Of a DNA stretch of 64,000 bases, positions 43,601 to 54,279 are shown piece by piece. Source of the stretch: Isoetes taiwanensis (lineage: Eukaryota > Streptophyta > Lycopodiopsida > Isoetales > Isoetaceae); the NCBI GenBank assembly GCA_021234155.1, contig JAJEKV010000130.1:1942844-2006843 (forward strand), in the 5' to 3' direction. The position numbers and the translations under genes are program-made. The notes under the pieces are model-generated. The model was not told where the DNA came from. It searched no databases and saw only the letters and a program-made list of their open reading frames with translations. Position 1 is the stretch's first letter. The number at the start of each line of letters is the position of its first letter.

Positions 43601-43968
43601 CAGGGATAGGTTCAATACGCTGTACGTTTTATACGGAATACGTATGAATTGTATGATACGGCACATATTTGCCGTACAAAACGTAAAAAATACGACAAAA
43701 AAATTCCGTACGGCGGAAGATTTTCGTGATAATGTGAAACCTTCTAATTGCCGTCTGCTGAAGTTTTTCACAGAAAATAGAAAACCAATACAGACGGGAA
43801 AAAAATAAAAAAATAAAAAAATAAAAAAATAAAAAAATAAAAAAATAAAAAAATAAAAACATAAAAAAAATAAAAAAATAAAATAATAATAATAATAATA
43901 ATTCGGGGCCAGACGTCGCGAAACCTTCGCTTTTCGTCACGTGAAATTTTCAAGCGACGCCAACACCC

Positions 43969-44002
<34 letters not shown>

Positions 44003-44238
44003 ATTTGAATTTGAATCTGCACGCCGAAATCCCATAAACCGTGACATATCATTATCAAGATAAAGCTTTTTTTTTTCTGAATTTGAATTTGAAAATCGCT
44101 GCGCCGAAACCTTCCTTAGCGTCGCTGATTTCCCGGGCGACTAAAAAAATATGTAAAATACGTTTTTTCAAAAAAATACGTAATTTTTAACTTTATACGT
44201 CATGAATTTGAATTTCGTACGTACAGAACCTATCCCTG
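43601..44238. mobile_element. Non-autonomous hAT transposon (638 bp)
   Basis: Ends are CAGGGATAGGTTC on the left and its exact reverse complement on the right (13 bp), flanked by an exact 8-bp target duplication; both are defining features of hAT elements. It has no coding capacity. Subterminal regions are dense in TACG-containing words (TACGG, TACGT, GTACG), likely transposase-binding sites by analogy with other hATs. The middle holds an (A)6-7T minisatellite (43799-43880), a short AAT run (about 43884-43902), a homopolymer of about 29 A (about 43969-43997), GAATTTGAATTTGAAT words, and GC-rich CGACG/CGTCG patches. Open frames translated from the A/T-rich core are artefacts of low complexity. 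Confidence 0.92.
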
Positions 44239-44246
44239 GATCTACC

Positions 44247-45114
44247 ATGGCAAATTCTAAAAAACGCAGACTAGACAAATCAAAACGGAAAAAAGAGACC
44301 TCCATTGAAGTTAGCAAGTCTTTAGAAAAACACCTAAGTATTATGAATAAGAATCTGCAGCTGACTTATAGAAAACTTAAACTTACCTAAAGCAAGTAAG
44401 ACAACTGTGGCCATTTCAAAAAACCAAAATAAAAAGGGAGCAAAAACTTCTTGCTTCATCTGCGGAATGAGAATATACCTTTCCAGATCAGAGCTCCTTT
44501 CCAGTGCATAAACTGGTAAATGCACAAATTAATAATCTGCTTCATCTTTAAACACATCAGAAACCTACTCATTTACCACAATATATCCAAGTCAAGTATG
44601 ACATCCTATAGCAGGAATAAAAATATACGGATGCATCCATTTCTAAGACGCATAGGAGCAGAAAAAGAGATCCAACCTGCATTAACATTCGCTGCAGTCT
44701 AACACAAAGGACTCATTTCACCATTCTTGGTAAATCTGCAAGACAAATAATTGGTCGTGTAATGCTAAACAGATAAATCAGATGAAAACATAGAAGCTTG
44801 CTTTAAAGCCACAAACCAAATTAATACTCCAAAAATTGGAATCAGCCAAATATTTACTACAAAAATCAAAGTAGCAACGCAGTTTTAAATCACTTCATGA
44901 TAATGTACGTCTCCTCCCCAAAACTTGCAAAATATTTATCAAAAGTGAGAAATCAAGTTTAACCTCCAACTTAAATAAAAGCAGAAGGGCATCAGAGTGA
45001 AGAATCACCATGAAGAAGCAACAATGTAATTCCAACTGAAATGGTGGCAAGTTTGCCCTGCAAATGTTACATCAGATAGAAATCAAAGAGCAAAAAAACA
45101 TATTTTGGGCTTCC
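44247..45114. other. No gene recognised
   Basis: AT-rich. On the minus strand several acceptor-like TTTGCAG words (for example near 45058) are seen, compatible with introns of a gene on that strand, but no exon could be assigned. Confidence 0.35.
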
Positions 45115-45333
45115 CTATACACCATCTTGGCCTTTGATTTGCTGAAGTTTCTTCCATAAGGTTTCCCTCTGTCTCGAGTGGCTCCACTGTCGAGGCTCGA
45201 GGATCTGCAACGAAGGTTCTCCTAACCTATTTGACTGCCCTAAAGTGCACAAGGCAACTAATACTACCATAACAACAATTCTTGCATCACACTCGCGATG
45301 AAACCAACAACATCCCGATACACCGAACTTCAA
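45115..45333 (-). CDS. Unrecognised 72-aa frame, possible exon
   Basis: Contains IVVMVVLVALCTLGQS, a signal-anchor-like hydrophobic run, followed by a charged segment (EPRQWSHSRQRETLWKKLQQIKGQ) and a stop at 45115. The pattern is protein-like, but no family is recognised and the start is uncertain. It may belong to the same minus-strand gene as the frame at 42791-43030, with the hAT element in an intron; this is speculation. Confidence 0.2.
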   Translation of the reverse strand: MKFGVSGCCWFHRECDARIVVMVVLVALCTLGQSNRLGEPSLQILEPRQWSHSRQRETLWKKLQQIKGQDGV

Positions 45334-45514
45334 ATACTAGATCCCAGGAGAAAGAATCAAGATTGTCCTATGCCTTAACAAAAAGGGCAAAGATAGAAGA
45401 GGTTAGAAAGGATATGAATGGCTAAGAAAGAGTAGCTCATGCAAGAAGAAGCCCCTCCTCTGCATGAGATCAAGAATAGGAGCCATGGATACTGCTGAGA
45501 GATGAGATAGCGCA

Positions 45515-45775
45515 GATAGATAGGCTTGTCATTCATCACGTAAAGCAACAGTATACAATGTTTTGAAGAATAGAGAGGTAGCCACCATAGGAACAATATC
45601 GGACTACCCGTAAAAGAAATGTGCACGTAGCAATATAGAAGGGTAATGGCGATAACTTCTCGATAAAAACCCAGCCTCTTCGTGGTTTCGAGGAAAACCC
45701 TAATGAGAAATGGTCGCCAACAACCTTGAATGTGTTGTTGCCCGGAGAACCGAAGGAGATGGGTTGATGGAGATG
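45515..45775. repeat. Dispersed repeat, copy 2 (first copy at 34190-34450)
   Basis: Same order of words as the copy at 34190. The words TTTCGGGTTTTCGAGGAAAACC recur once more near 45824 (given here in short form: TTTCGGGTTTTCGAGG), so part of the unit is locally duplicated. GGAGCCATGGATAC..GAGAGATGAGA occurs both at 45478 and 46120, bracketing the segment. Confidence 0.75.
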
Positions 45776-46280
45776 TTGGCTAGTGTACCGCCGAGAGCTT
45801 ATCACGGATTAAAAACCTCCCTTTCGGGTTTTCGAGGAAAACCCTAGCGATAAAATCTCGGCAACCGGCTTGGACAACGCAGGTCGCTAAACGTTAACTC
45901 CCAAAAAACCCACGCCCACGAGAGAATACCGAAGTCGCATCACCCATGGACCGCATATCACCAACGTAAAACCAATAGAGAAAAACCCAAAGCGAGGGTC
46001 TGGTCACGCCGCGCACGCCGACAAAAACAACATTTACACCTCGAAAGCGAGGGTCGGGTCCTGTACACGCCACAATTATAACAAATATGAACATATAAAT
46101 AACAATTTTAGGGGGTGGGAGCCATGGATACCGAGAGATGAGAAAGCTTTTAAACGCCGATGAAGAACTCGCAATAAGTAGCTTATCCCCAACCCGATGA
46201 ATCGACCTAAAATGTATGCGGCGATGCAATGCATGCATGCTCGTCTTGTGTAAGAATATGGATTCGCTCACGCGAATCGA
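45776..46280. other. No gene recognised; continuation of the dispersed element
   Basis: CGAGGGTC(T/G)GGTC(A/C) is doubled at about 45995 and 46049. A minus-strand frame of 130 codons (45894-46286) runs through it without recognisable motifs. Confidence 0.4.
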
Positions 46281-46295
46281 TGACATTACTTATGT

Positions 46296-46380
46296 CTACT
46301 TACTCTACAAACTCTATTTTTATACCGTTATCCACTCTATCCACTCTATTTTTATACCGCTATCCACTCTACCTCTATCT
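46296..46380. repeat. Short direct repeats of CTCTATTTTTATACCG
   Basis: CTCTATTTTTATACCG(T/C)TATCCACTCTA occurs at about 46311 and 46345, with an extra TCCACTCTA between. A local slippage-type duplication. Confidence 0.8.
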
Positions 46381-46455
46381 AACATGATTAAAGCTTAAAT
46401 CTAATTAAGGATTATAATTTAAACACAAATGATGCCCGCCCTCAATGGTTGGCAC

Positions 46456-46503
46456 CCTGGGAGGGGAGGGGGCAGAGGGGGGCCGGGGGAGGGAGGAGGG
46501 GCT
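46456..46503 (+). other. G-rich tract with G-quadruplex potential
   Basis: At least six runs of three or more G within 45 bases (GGGAGGGGAGGGGG, then GGGGGG, GGGGG, GGG, GGGG) separated by 1-4 bases. This exceeds the four-run G-quadruplex rule. Flanks are ordinary AT-rich DNA, so the tract stands out sharply. Confidence 0.7.
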
Positions 46504-46744
46504 TCATTCTTGTGGGTGGGAGGTTGGATTCCGCTTTGGGAAATGTTTTAAGATGAGGTCCAAATGGATTGAAAAGCTACAATGGGTACTACAAAGACAC
46601 TAGCATATGCATTGGAACCTTTTCAATGCAATTTTTGCAAAATTTTTGGTCGAAATCATATGACTCGGATTGGTCCACGCCAACGATAATTCAAGGTTTT
46701 CAACAAGACAACCTGGCGCGGACTCACGCAAGTGCCTTGATTTC

Positions 46745-47075
46745 CGCCAAAAGTCAACAATTTTAGCGACGCCAATAGCGACGTCTGCCACGTCCGACGC
46801 ATCGCTCGCGCCGACGTCGCGCTGACGTCGTTCAGGCACACGCCGCGATAAGCGGCGTGCGGCGTCGATGCGATCGTTGGCGGCTGGCCGCCAGACGTCG
46901 CAGACGCGGACGCAGACGCGTCAGCAGACGCCGTCGATAGCACGCCACACTGGAATATACACGCGTGGAATATACACGTGGAACATCACCAAAATCCACG
47001 CAGTCAGTGAAAAGCCACGCGGTATACGCTCACGTTGCATGCGACGTGACATCGGAACGTATTACCGCGGGAAAA
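46745..47075. repeat. GACG/ACGC-rich CpG patch
   Basis: From TAGCGACGCCAATAGCGACG at about 46763 to GTATTACCGCGGG at about 47070 the sequence is packed with GACG, CGTC and ACGC words, a strong local excess of CpG in an AT-rich setting. AGCGACGCCAA is shared with the hAT element near 43953. A similar patch lies at 54150-54255. Confidence 0.6.
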
Positions 47076-47097
47076 TTCAAAATCCGCACAGAAAAGC

Positions 47098-47290
47098 CAA
47101 AAAAAAAAAAAGACGGGATACGCCATGATGCGACGGAAGGGGAAAAATAAAAATAAATAAAAAAAAAAAAAAAATATTTATATAAAAAAGCCACGTGGCA
47201 AAAAAAAAGCCGATGGGATACGCCGTGATGCGACGGAAGGGGAAAAAATAAAAAAAAAAAAAAAAAAAAAATATATTTATAAAAAATATT
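47098..47290. repeat. 100-bp tandem duplication with poly(A) blocks
   Basis: GGGATACGCC(A/G)TGATGCGACGGAAGGGGAAAAA (split here: GGGATACGCC, TGATGCGACGGAAGGGG) begins at 47115 and 47215. Each copy is followed by A/T homopolymer-rich sequence. Confidence 0.85.
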
Positions 47291-47413
47291 TTAAATAATC
47301 ACAAAAGTGTTTTTATATTCATATTTTTAAATAGTCACAAAATTATTTTATATTTATATTTTTAAATAATCACAAAAGTGAATTGTATTTATATTTTTAA
47401 ATAATCACAAAAG
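47283..47413. repeat. AT-rich minisatellite, about 42-bp unit
   Basis: TTTTTAAATA(A/G)TCACAAAA recurs near 47288, 47325, 47366 and 47395, linked by TTTATATTTAT-type spacers. About four imperfect copies. Confidence 0.75.
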
Positions 47414-49725
47414 ACTCGTTAAGAGGAGTATCCACCCTTTAGCCTAGAGCTACTCTCTCTCGTGATTCGGTGGAGTAGTCATCCGAAAGTACGTGAGTTA
47501 GAGGACGACGACGGTTGGCGATTGGATGGCTCTCCATCGACGTTCTGAGATCCTCGGGCCGAAAGCCTTATGTCATGCTCTAGACCTTCATTCATATCCG
47601 CCATCGCTTCCTATAAAACCAAAAGAATATGGCGTTAATGTAGTTCATAGAATTATAATAATTTTCTACAACGCACCCGCATTCCCCGCCAATTGGGAGA
47701 GTTCCCTCGTCGTATAACCTGATACTGATAAAACAAACTCCACGCCCGCGGCTACTTGTACCACGCTTGTTGAGGGCAAACCCGTGATAGATGTTCCTAT
47801 GACAATATAACGAGTATTAGCTAGTGACATTTAAAGTTCTTATTAAAATTAATGTGAACTAATATAGCTCTTACGAATCTATAGAAAACCCTTTTCGACC
47901 GCCGGAGCTAAAATGAGATTGCGGGCTTTTACGCCACTTTTAGTTGCTTTGTCGGTCCCGAGCTCTATGTTTGCTTTGCTCGATCCTTTGCACGCTCAAT
48001 GCAATCTCATTGCAAGGCACACAACATTATCACAAGTTAAAGTGAACGAATGACAAAAAAATAAGAAATACCTTGATATCTTCCTTGTGGAGATTAAGTG
48101 GTTTAGGGACTTTTGACCAATCGCCTCCTTCTTTTCGCCAAAGTCCGCTTCGGGCCTTGACCACATGGTGCCTTTGACATAAATCGATAGATCAACGCCA
48201 TATCAAAATAATAAAACAAGACTATGACTAGGTCATGTATCTCCTTTTCGTATAAGCTCGCCCATCATCGGCGAGCTTCTTCCAGCTAAACGCCTTTGCT
48301 TTTTCTATCTCTCGAAACTCGCTTCATTTTATTTTTGACGCTTCTATTTCTCGTTGGTCATAAGCTGCAGCCACTCCCTATACCGCTGGGAGGCCATAAA
48401 CGAGATATTATTTGTGACCGCCCCTCGCCAGTAGTATAAAAGACACTTCCCTCATCATCCTTCTTAGGAAGAGCGTCCCCCAAGCATAAATGGTGGGTAT
48501 ATAAAAGCGTGTTTATGTCTCACCGCCAATATACATATCCCGTCCCCATTAAGAACCTTTTTGAGCACTTTGCAATGTATTCTAAGTGAAGAGAATGAAC
48601 AAAACAACAAATTTAGATGACAAAGTACTAATATTTAAGGTTGATATCTTAAATAATATGTTCACATAACTTTACATCAAAAAAAAATTATTATTAATAT
48701 GATAGTCGGGTATATTCGGGGCCAAATCACTCCGCAGACTTACGGTTCAAAACAAAGCTTAAATGGACGCTCTTCTTGATTGACACGCGGACGTCAGTCG
48801 GGATCCTTGCCTCTCCAAGTCGGAGCGACCATGTTCTTCTGATCCCGAACCCCGTGATGATCGTCAGCGATCTTGAAGGTTGTGAGTCCGTTGCTCCACT
48901 ACTTCTTGACCTCGAAGTAATGAGAGAATGAGCATCTTTAACATGCCGCAACCAAAGAAATGTTTGGTAATGTGAGTGGATATATATTTACCCGTTGAAA
49001 TCTTCCTCCAAGTTCCTTGCATTAGAAAAATCTGTTCCGCCTCTTTTGCCTAGAATCTGGAGTCCATACTACGCCTAGCATTCTCAATATTCTCACAGAA
49101 CGTGGAGGCCGATAATCAACACTATGTCGCTTGGGGAATAGGAGCGGAGGCTGCCTAACCGGGCGTTGGTGTCAAAGAGGCATATCTTTGCAATTTGGTC
49201 TCTCTCGGCGGAGACATGTTTTATGCAGGGAAGGCGGGAGCGGCGAGGAGCCGCGTAGAAGCACAAATATCATGCATTTATTATTTTTATTTTCATTTAT
49301 TTATTATTTTTATAAAAAAGCTATCTTAATACCCAAACCCGTTGGTGTAGTGATAGGTGGAGGTTACGCCTTGGAGGACCATCAAAGCACGATTGCCCCT
49401 ACCTCGCGGAGTCCTCCTCCTATTTTCTCTAAACTCGTCCCTTTCCTCTACACAACAAATTAAAACTCCATGCATAAACTCACATACCTAATTAGAGGGT
49501 AAAGCGTATAATAAAAACTATATAAATACTTACCTTCGCCTTGCTCATTCTCCTCAGACGATTGCGATTACCTCTATTCATCGCGGAAAAAAGAGCACAC
49601 CTAGATCAAAAAAGAAATTGTGAGAGAAACATTTGATAACCATGAATGATATTGGTTGCAATAATAGAATGATACTTACAAACCATAGAGATGAAAAATA
49701 GTATTTTTTTATGGTTCGAAATGTG
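47414..49725. other. No gene recognised; decayed protein-like frames
   Basis: Frames of 63-110 codons on both strands; none recognised. Conceptual translation of the minus strand at 48.1-48.5 kb gives disjointed protein-like words, so an old transposon gene is possible, but I cannot name it. The plus-strand frame 49131-49463 is Arg-rich at first and then Phe/Tyr-rich from AT sequence. Confidence 0.3.
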
Positions 49726-49728
49726 CCA

Positions 49729-49869
49729 CTAATGAGCCCCTACAGACTTATCATAGCTTGACCGCCTTGGACCTGGGGCGGGGGGGGAGACGCGTAATGC
49801 CATGAATATTGCATCAGCCAGAAAGAGGGCCACAATGAGGAAAACCGCTAAGAATTGAGCCTCCGCCAT
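49729..49869 (-). CDS. Small secreted-peptide-like frame (46 aa)
   Basis: Starting at an internal Met (about 49869), the frame reads MAEAQFLAVFLIVALFLADA, a textbook hydrophobic signal-peptide core, then ends with VSPPAPGPRRSSYDKSVGAH. The SPPAPGP stretch resembles hydroxyproline contexts in plant arabinogalactan peptides, and a short basic tail follows. I do not recognise it as a member of any named peptide family. A frame this short may be fortuitous. Confidence 0.18.
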   Translation of the reverse strand: MAEAQFLAVFLIVALFLADAIFMALRVSPPAPGPRRSSYDKSVGAH

Positions 49870-50089
49870 GACTATATATATTAATTTGAACATAACGAGA
49901 ATTAGCGAGAAAAAAGCTTTGAACAAGTGTCTTTGAATAAATACCTAAATTTATATTCTTATCTTCTTATTTATATTATTAGAAAAGTATCTCTCAGATA
50001 TATGTATGGGGTGCATATCGAACTCTAGGTTGCCATATTATCGTGCCATGTATCATGTCATACAATCAACCCTAAATTATCCCATCGGG

Positions 50090-50310
50090 CATTTTTAGTG
50101 CCACATCATGAAACCCTACGCTATGTGGGCACATCATCAAACCCTAGGTTGTGTCACGTCATGACTTCCTATTGCCACATCATAGTAAGTGCCATGTCAT
50201 CAAACCCTAGTTTATGAATGTTACATCATCAAACCCTAGATTGTGCCACATGGCATTTACAATCTAGGGTTTGATGATGTAGCACACAAAACCTAGGGTT
50301 TGACGCCCTC
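50090..50310. repeat. Repeated CATCATCAAACCCTAG word including a perfect hairpin
   Basis: The word (A)CATCA(T)CAAACCCTAG occurs near 50125, 50193 and 50224 in direct orientation and once inverted at 50261, each near GCCAC(A/G)T. The inverted pair makes a perfect 23-bp stem (50222-50244 with 50259-50281) and a 14-base loop. Confidence 0.85.
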
Positions 50311-50429
50311 AGAAATGACACACTTTATCTACAAGTTATGATTAATAATTTATTTACCATTAATAATAATTTTTTTTGATTAATAAATTACTTTTTTCAT
50401 TAGTAATTTTGACTAAAAACATTTATTGG

Positions 50430-51593
50430 TTGCAACAAGCCTCAAATAGGAAGACAAAATTATATTAATCACTTCTTGCAAGCATTTAACAAAGAGCTTA
50501 GCCATCTCAAGTGGATCACCACACTTCATATGTCGCCTCTCTCTCACAACTATATCGGAAGAAAGCCCCGGCTGCTTTGAACACATCGACGACGCGAGCA
50601 ATAGATGGGCTTATCCATGTGCACCAGCTCTCTATCCATCATCATTTGGACCTTCATATGTTGGATGATGTCCAATGTGCTAGAGTATCTACGGTTGGGT
50701 TTATCTCAACACACAACCCCATAAGTTTAATTGCCCTGACAAAATCAAGGAGCATCTCGTAAATGTAGCCCGTGGAATATATGTCGATATCTCATGCCCC
50801 CATGATGCTTGGTCATCCGATGATGATGTAAAACTCTCTTCTCCCACCAAGGATATCGCGACCGCTCCATCTTGTAGTGTATAACGGCTCTTCAATTTGG
50901 GCATTCGCTCCTTGCAAAAAAAAAGAGGGTCGCGGTCCCAATCACCAATAGCCACCCACACATTTGTAAGGGAGTCATCAAAATGGAGTTTGACCCTTTT
51001 GCAATTGAGCTTTGTGTGTGTCCAACCTGGAGCGTGGATGGCATAGACTCCTTCTGCAAGAGCGAGAGCTATTTCTGGGACGTACTTATACACGAGTCTC
51101 ATTTTGGCTTTCCACTCAAGACTTATCTTCATATCAGCCCTTCTTGGAGCACTATGCATTGCATTTGACCATCTCCTATAAGAAGAGAATTGGCTCTAAG
51201 ATGGTCAAGTAATTCTGCAAAGGTTCCTCCATTCATGAATGGCGTGACTACCATTGGTCCCTGTGGCTCATCTCCACAAAAAGACCTCAGGGGCAAGTCC
51301 AAGGGGTGTGGCCAATGCTGGACTTGGGCTCTTGAAACGGATATACTTGTCAGCCAACAACCATGATGCAGCTCTATCTTGGCCTCTCCACACAATGCCA
51401 GTATAATAATCATCTTGATTAAAGTACGTGGTTCCCAAGATCCGGATTTGGTATATTTGGCGCCTTGTTTACTACCAATGCACTTTTTACAACTCCAACA
51501 AAGATCCACAGAATGTTGCCAATAAATGCAAAGACATTTATCATGAGCATGTAATGATAATCTAGCCCCTCGCACCAATAGAGCTCCCACCAT
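50430..51593 (-). pseudogene. Protein-kinase-like gene, degraded
   Basis: Minus-strand frames overlap to give, in order: LRSFCGDEPQGPMVVTPFMN and GGTFAELLDHLR (hinge and start of the C-lobe), LVYKYVPEIALALAEGVYAI (helix E region), HTKLNCKRVKLHF in place of the catalytic loop HRDLxxxNVLL, IGDWDRD where DFG would be, KLKSRYTLQDGAVAISL, then LNLWGCVLR and CGDPLEMAKLFVKCLQE (late C-lobe helices). The catalytic Asp of HRD is Lys and the DFG motif is changed, and the parts lie in different frames, so this is an inactive relic. It lies in a transposon-rich segment and may be a captured host gene fragment; the source gene family is unknown. Confidence 0.6.
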
Positions 51594-52659
51594 GGATAAG
51601 ACTATCTAACTCCTTCACCGCTCATCATTGAGACCAAGCATCGGCCATCTTGTGATCTTTTAAGTTTAACCTTTGCACTTCGCCACTTAATTAGCCCATC
51701 GTCCCACGTATGCCTCAAAGATAGGGGCTCATAAGTGGCACTTTATACTTAAGTAGCATCCTCAATTCGCTCGTGATTGCAAACCCAAGACTTTAAGTTC
51801 TTTTCTCATCATATCTTCCAACTCGCACTCATGCTCGCCACCTCCCACATAATTCGCAACCGACATTCTTTCTCAACCGATGCTACAAAACTAAGCATTG
51901 ATCATCGGCCATATGTCGCTCCGGCCTGGGTTCAGGCAAGATATTTGATTGATGAGGATGCGCCTAATTTCACTAAGCATCTCTCGTCCCATCGAGGCCA
52001 TTTTATGCCTACAAACAAAACAAAATAATGAATACAAAAAGCCAAGCATGCACAAAGTAAATGCAACATAATACCTACAATATCAAACATGTATGCACCA
52101 TATAATCATTACTTATAACACACCCTATGGCTTAATTAATACCTTATCCGACCCCAAAAAAAGCAAGAAAAAAAGAAGAAGAAACAAGAAAACTAAATAG
52201 GTTAGATTAGGGTATTCGGACCCACGGTCAATTTACATTCAGATACTAGTTAATTAGTTAGCAGATAGTCCCAAATTTTAGTTAACTTTTTAACCAAAAA
52301 CACTACCTAAACTTATCTTCAAGACCTTGTTCGATTAGTTAGCAAAATTAACTAAAAATTAACTAAATTAGAAATTTGCACTATAGAGGTCACTTTAAGT
52401 TTAGTTAATTGTACATATAATTTTTATGCCTTTGGCTAACTTAACTAGACATGTTCAAATAATTTAGTTAATTAGTTAAGTTATTTTTTTACCAACGCTT
52501 TTAGTGCTAATTAGTACTACATTAAGTTAGCCTAACCTTTTTTTTTTTTAACTAGCACGGGTGTGAAGGGAATCATCCAAGCCATCGTTAACTTAACCTA
52601 GCCCTAGCTACCTCTAGCTAAAATCGACAATAAACGTGAACTAAGGTTCAACACTGTCC
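51594..52659. other. No gene recognised
   Basis: Between 52240 and 52500 TTAGTTAA/TTAACTAA words are frequent and give a locally palindromic, AT-rich texture. A plus-strand frame of 83 codons at 51777 is featureless. Confidence 0.4.
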
Positions 52660-53020
52660 TCCCCACTGCCAAGTGGAGCCGACCATGTCCTTGCCGTAGC
52701 CACATCTACCTAAGAATGAGAAGAAAAGTGGACTTGGACCCGACACCTAGTCCTCTCCACGCTAAGGTGGAGCCGACCGCGACCTTGAACAAGCCACTAC
52801 AATTTTATTTTAAACCTAAAAATAACAAGTGGAACCGAAGTGGACTTGAACCCTGCACGCGGGTCCTTCCACTCTAGGTGGAGCCGACCGCGCCCTTGAA
52901 CAAGCCACTCATTAACCTAGGAAACATTTATGATTGTAGTGAAAGTGGACTTCAACCCGGTACATGGTCCTCCCCACTCTAGGTGGAGCCGAATTCGCGC
53001 GTTCTGAACAAGCCACTCCA
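52660..53020. repeat. Imperfect tandem repeat, unit about 100-115 bp, three to four copies
   Basis: Each unit contains AGTGGACTT(G/C)(G/A)ACCC, a variable GTCCT(C)(T/C)CCACTCTA segment, GGTGGAGCCGA(C/A) and CTTGAACAAGCCACT. Units start at about 52729, 52841 and 52943, with a partial one before at about 52660. Confidence 0.75.
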
Positions 53021-53144
53021 TCAATTTTTTTAACCTACTTAAAACTATAAAAATAAAATGCAAGTGCGATCAACTACTTACCAAAAATAAGGACGCTGTA
53101 CAAGATCCCGCCGGGTCCAAATCGTAATAGAAAGTCGCAAATGT

Positions 53145-53985
53145 AAGTAACAAAGCATTAGAGGAATAAGAACAAAGAAGAAAAAGATCGAAGAAGAAAG
53201 AAAGGAAAAAAAGGGGGGGGATAGAAAACAAGAGATAGAAATAAAACAAGAGAAAGAAATAAGAGAATAGAAGGGAAGAAATAAGGATAGAATAGAGAAG
53301 AAATAAGAGAAGAAACAAGAAAGAATGAAGAAAAATAAGAGGAAATAAGAGAAGGGAAGGGAATAGAATGGGAAGGAAGAAATAAGGGAAGGGAAAGAAA
53401 AGGATCGAATGGAAAGTGAGGAAGAAATGTGAAGAATAAGAAACAAATGAAGAATGAAGAAATGAAATTAAAAAGAATGAAGAATAAGAAATGAAAAAAA
53501 ATGAAGAATAAGGAAGGGAAGAGAAGAAAGAAATGAGGGAAGGGAGGGGAAAGAATTAGGAATGAGAAAGCATGAGAAAGAATGGAAATGAGAAACAAAT
53601 GAGAAAGCATGAGAAAGAAATGAGAAAGAAATGAGAAAGCATGAGAAAGAAATGAGAAAAGAATGAGGAATGAGGAAGAATGAGAAAGAGTGAGGAATAA
53701 AGAATGAGAAAGCATGAGGAAGAAAGAAATGAGAAAGAATGAGGAAGAAAGAATGAGAAAGAAATGAGGAAAGAAGAAATATGGGAAGAAAGAATGAGGA
53801 AAGAATGAAGCATGGAAGAAGGAGGAAGAAATGAAGCATGAGGAAGAATGAGGAAGAAATGAAGCATGAGAAAGAAAGAAGGAGGAAGAATGAACGAGGC
53901 ATGGAAGAATGGGAAGAAAAAAAATCAAGAACAAAGAAGAAGAGGAAGGAAAGGAAACCAAAAAAAGAGGAAGGTTGGGCATGCA
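53145..53985 (+). repeat. Polypurine block of about 800 bp (GA-rich)
   Basis: The plus strand is almost entirely A and G over this stretch, built from GAATGAGAAAG, GAAAGAAATGAG, GGAAGAAATGAAGCATG and similar words with occasional T and C. The overlapping minus-strand frames rich in Phe, Ser, Leu and Pro (up to 274 codons) are a by-product of the strand asymmetry and not genes. Such long purine tracts can form triplex DNA. Confidence 0.9.
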
Positions 53986-54149
53986 CCATTCAATCCAAAA
54001 ACCTATTCAATCTAAAAAACATGATATACTAACCTTAGAATAGTTGCTTGCAGGTAGATCAGGGTACTAGCGCCGCGGATCGCCCAAGAACCTCGAAGAA
54101 GTAGGGCAAAAAGAAGTTCCGGAAAAGCCGGCCGCCCGCGGGTTCAAAA

Positions 54150-54255
54150 TATTACAGAGCGTCGCATGCGACGTCACGTCGCATGCGACGTTATTTCAAA
54201 TCTGCCGCGACGCACGACGCGCCCTTGCGACGTATTTTGTTATAGCGACGTTATT
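54150..54255. repeat. GACG/CGTCG-rich patch
   Basis: GCGTCGCATGCGACGT is present twice within 40 bases (near 54161 and 54178), each a palindrome around GCATGC, followed by CGCGACGCACGACGCG and TAGCGACG. It resembles the patch at 46745-47075. Confidence 0.6.
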
Positions 54256-54279
54256 TTTTTTGCATCTTTTTTTAATGTG

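Noticed and set aside
43768-44058. Phe- and Ile-rich minus-strand frames
   Set aside because: They come from A-rich simple repeats inside the non-autonomous hAT element.
53158-53989. Long minus-strand open frames of 274 and 173 codons
   Set aside because: They are translations of a polypurine tract, with almost only Phe, Ser, Leu, Pro and Ile. Stop codons are rare there because of strand composition and not because of selection.
46745-54255. A defined CACTA element
   Set aside because: No CACTA termini, inverted repeats or recognisable transposase were found; only the word enrichment at both sides supports it.
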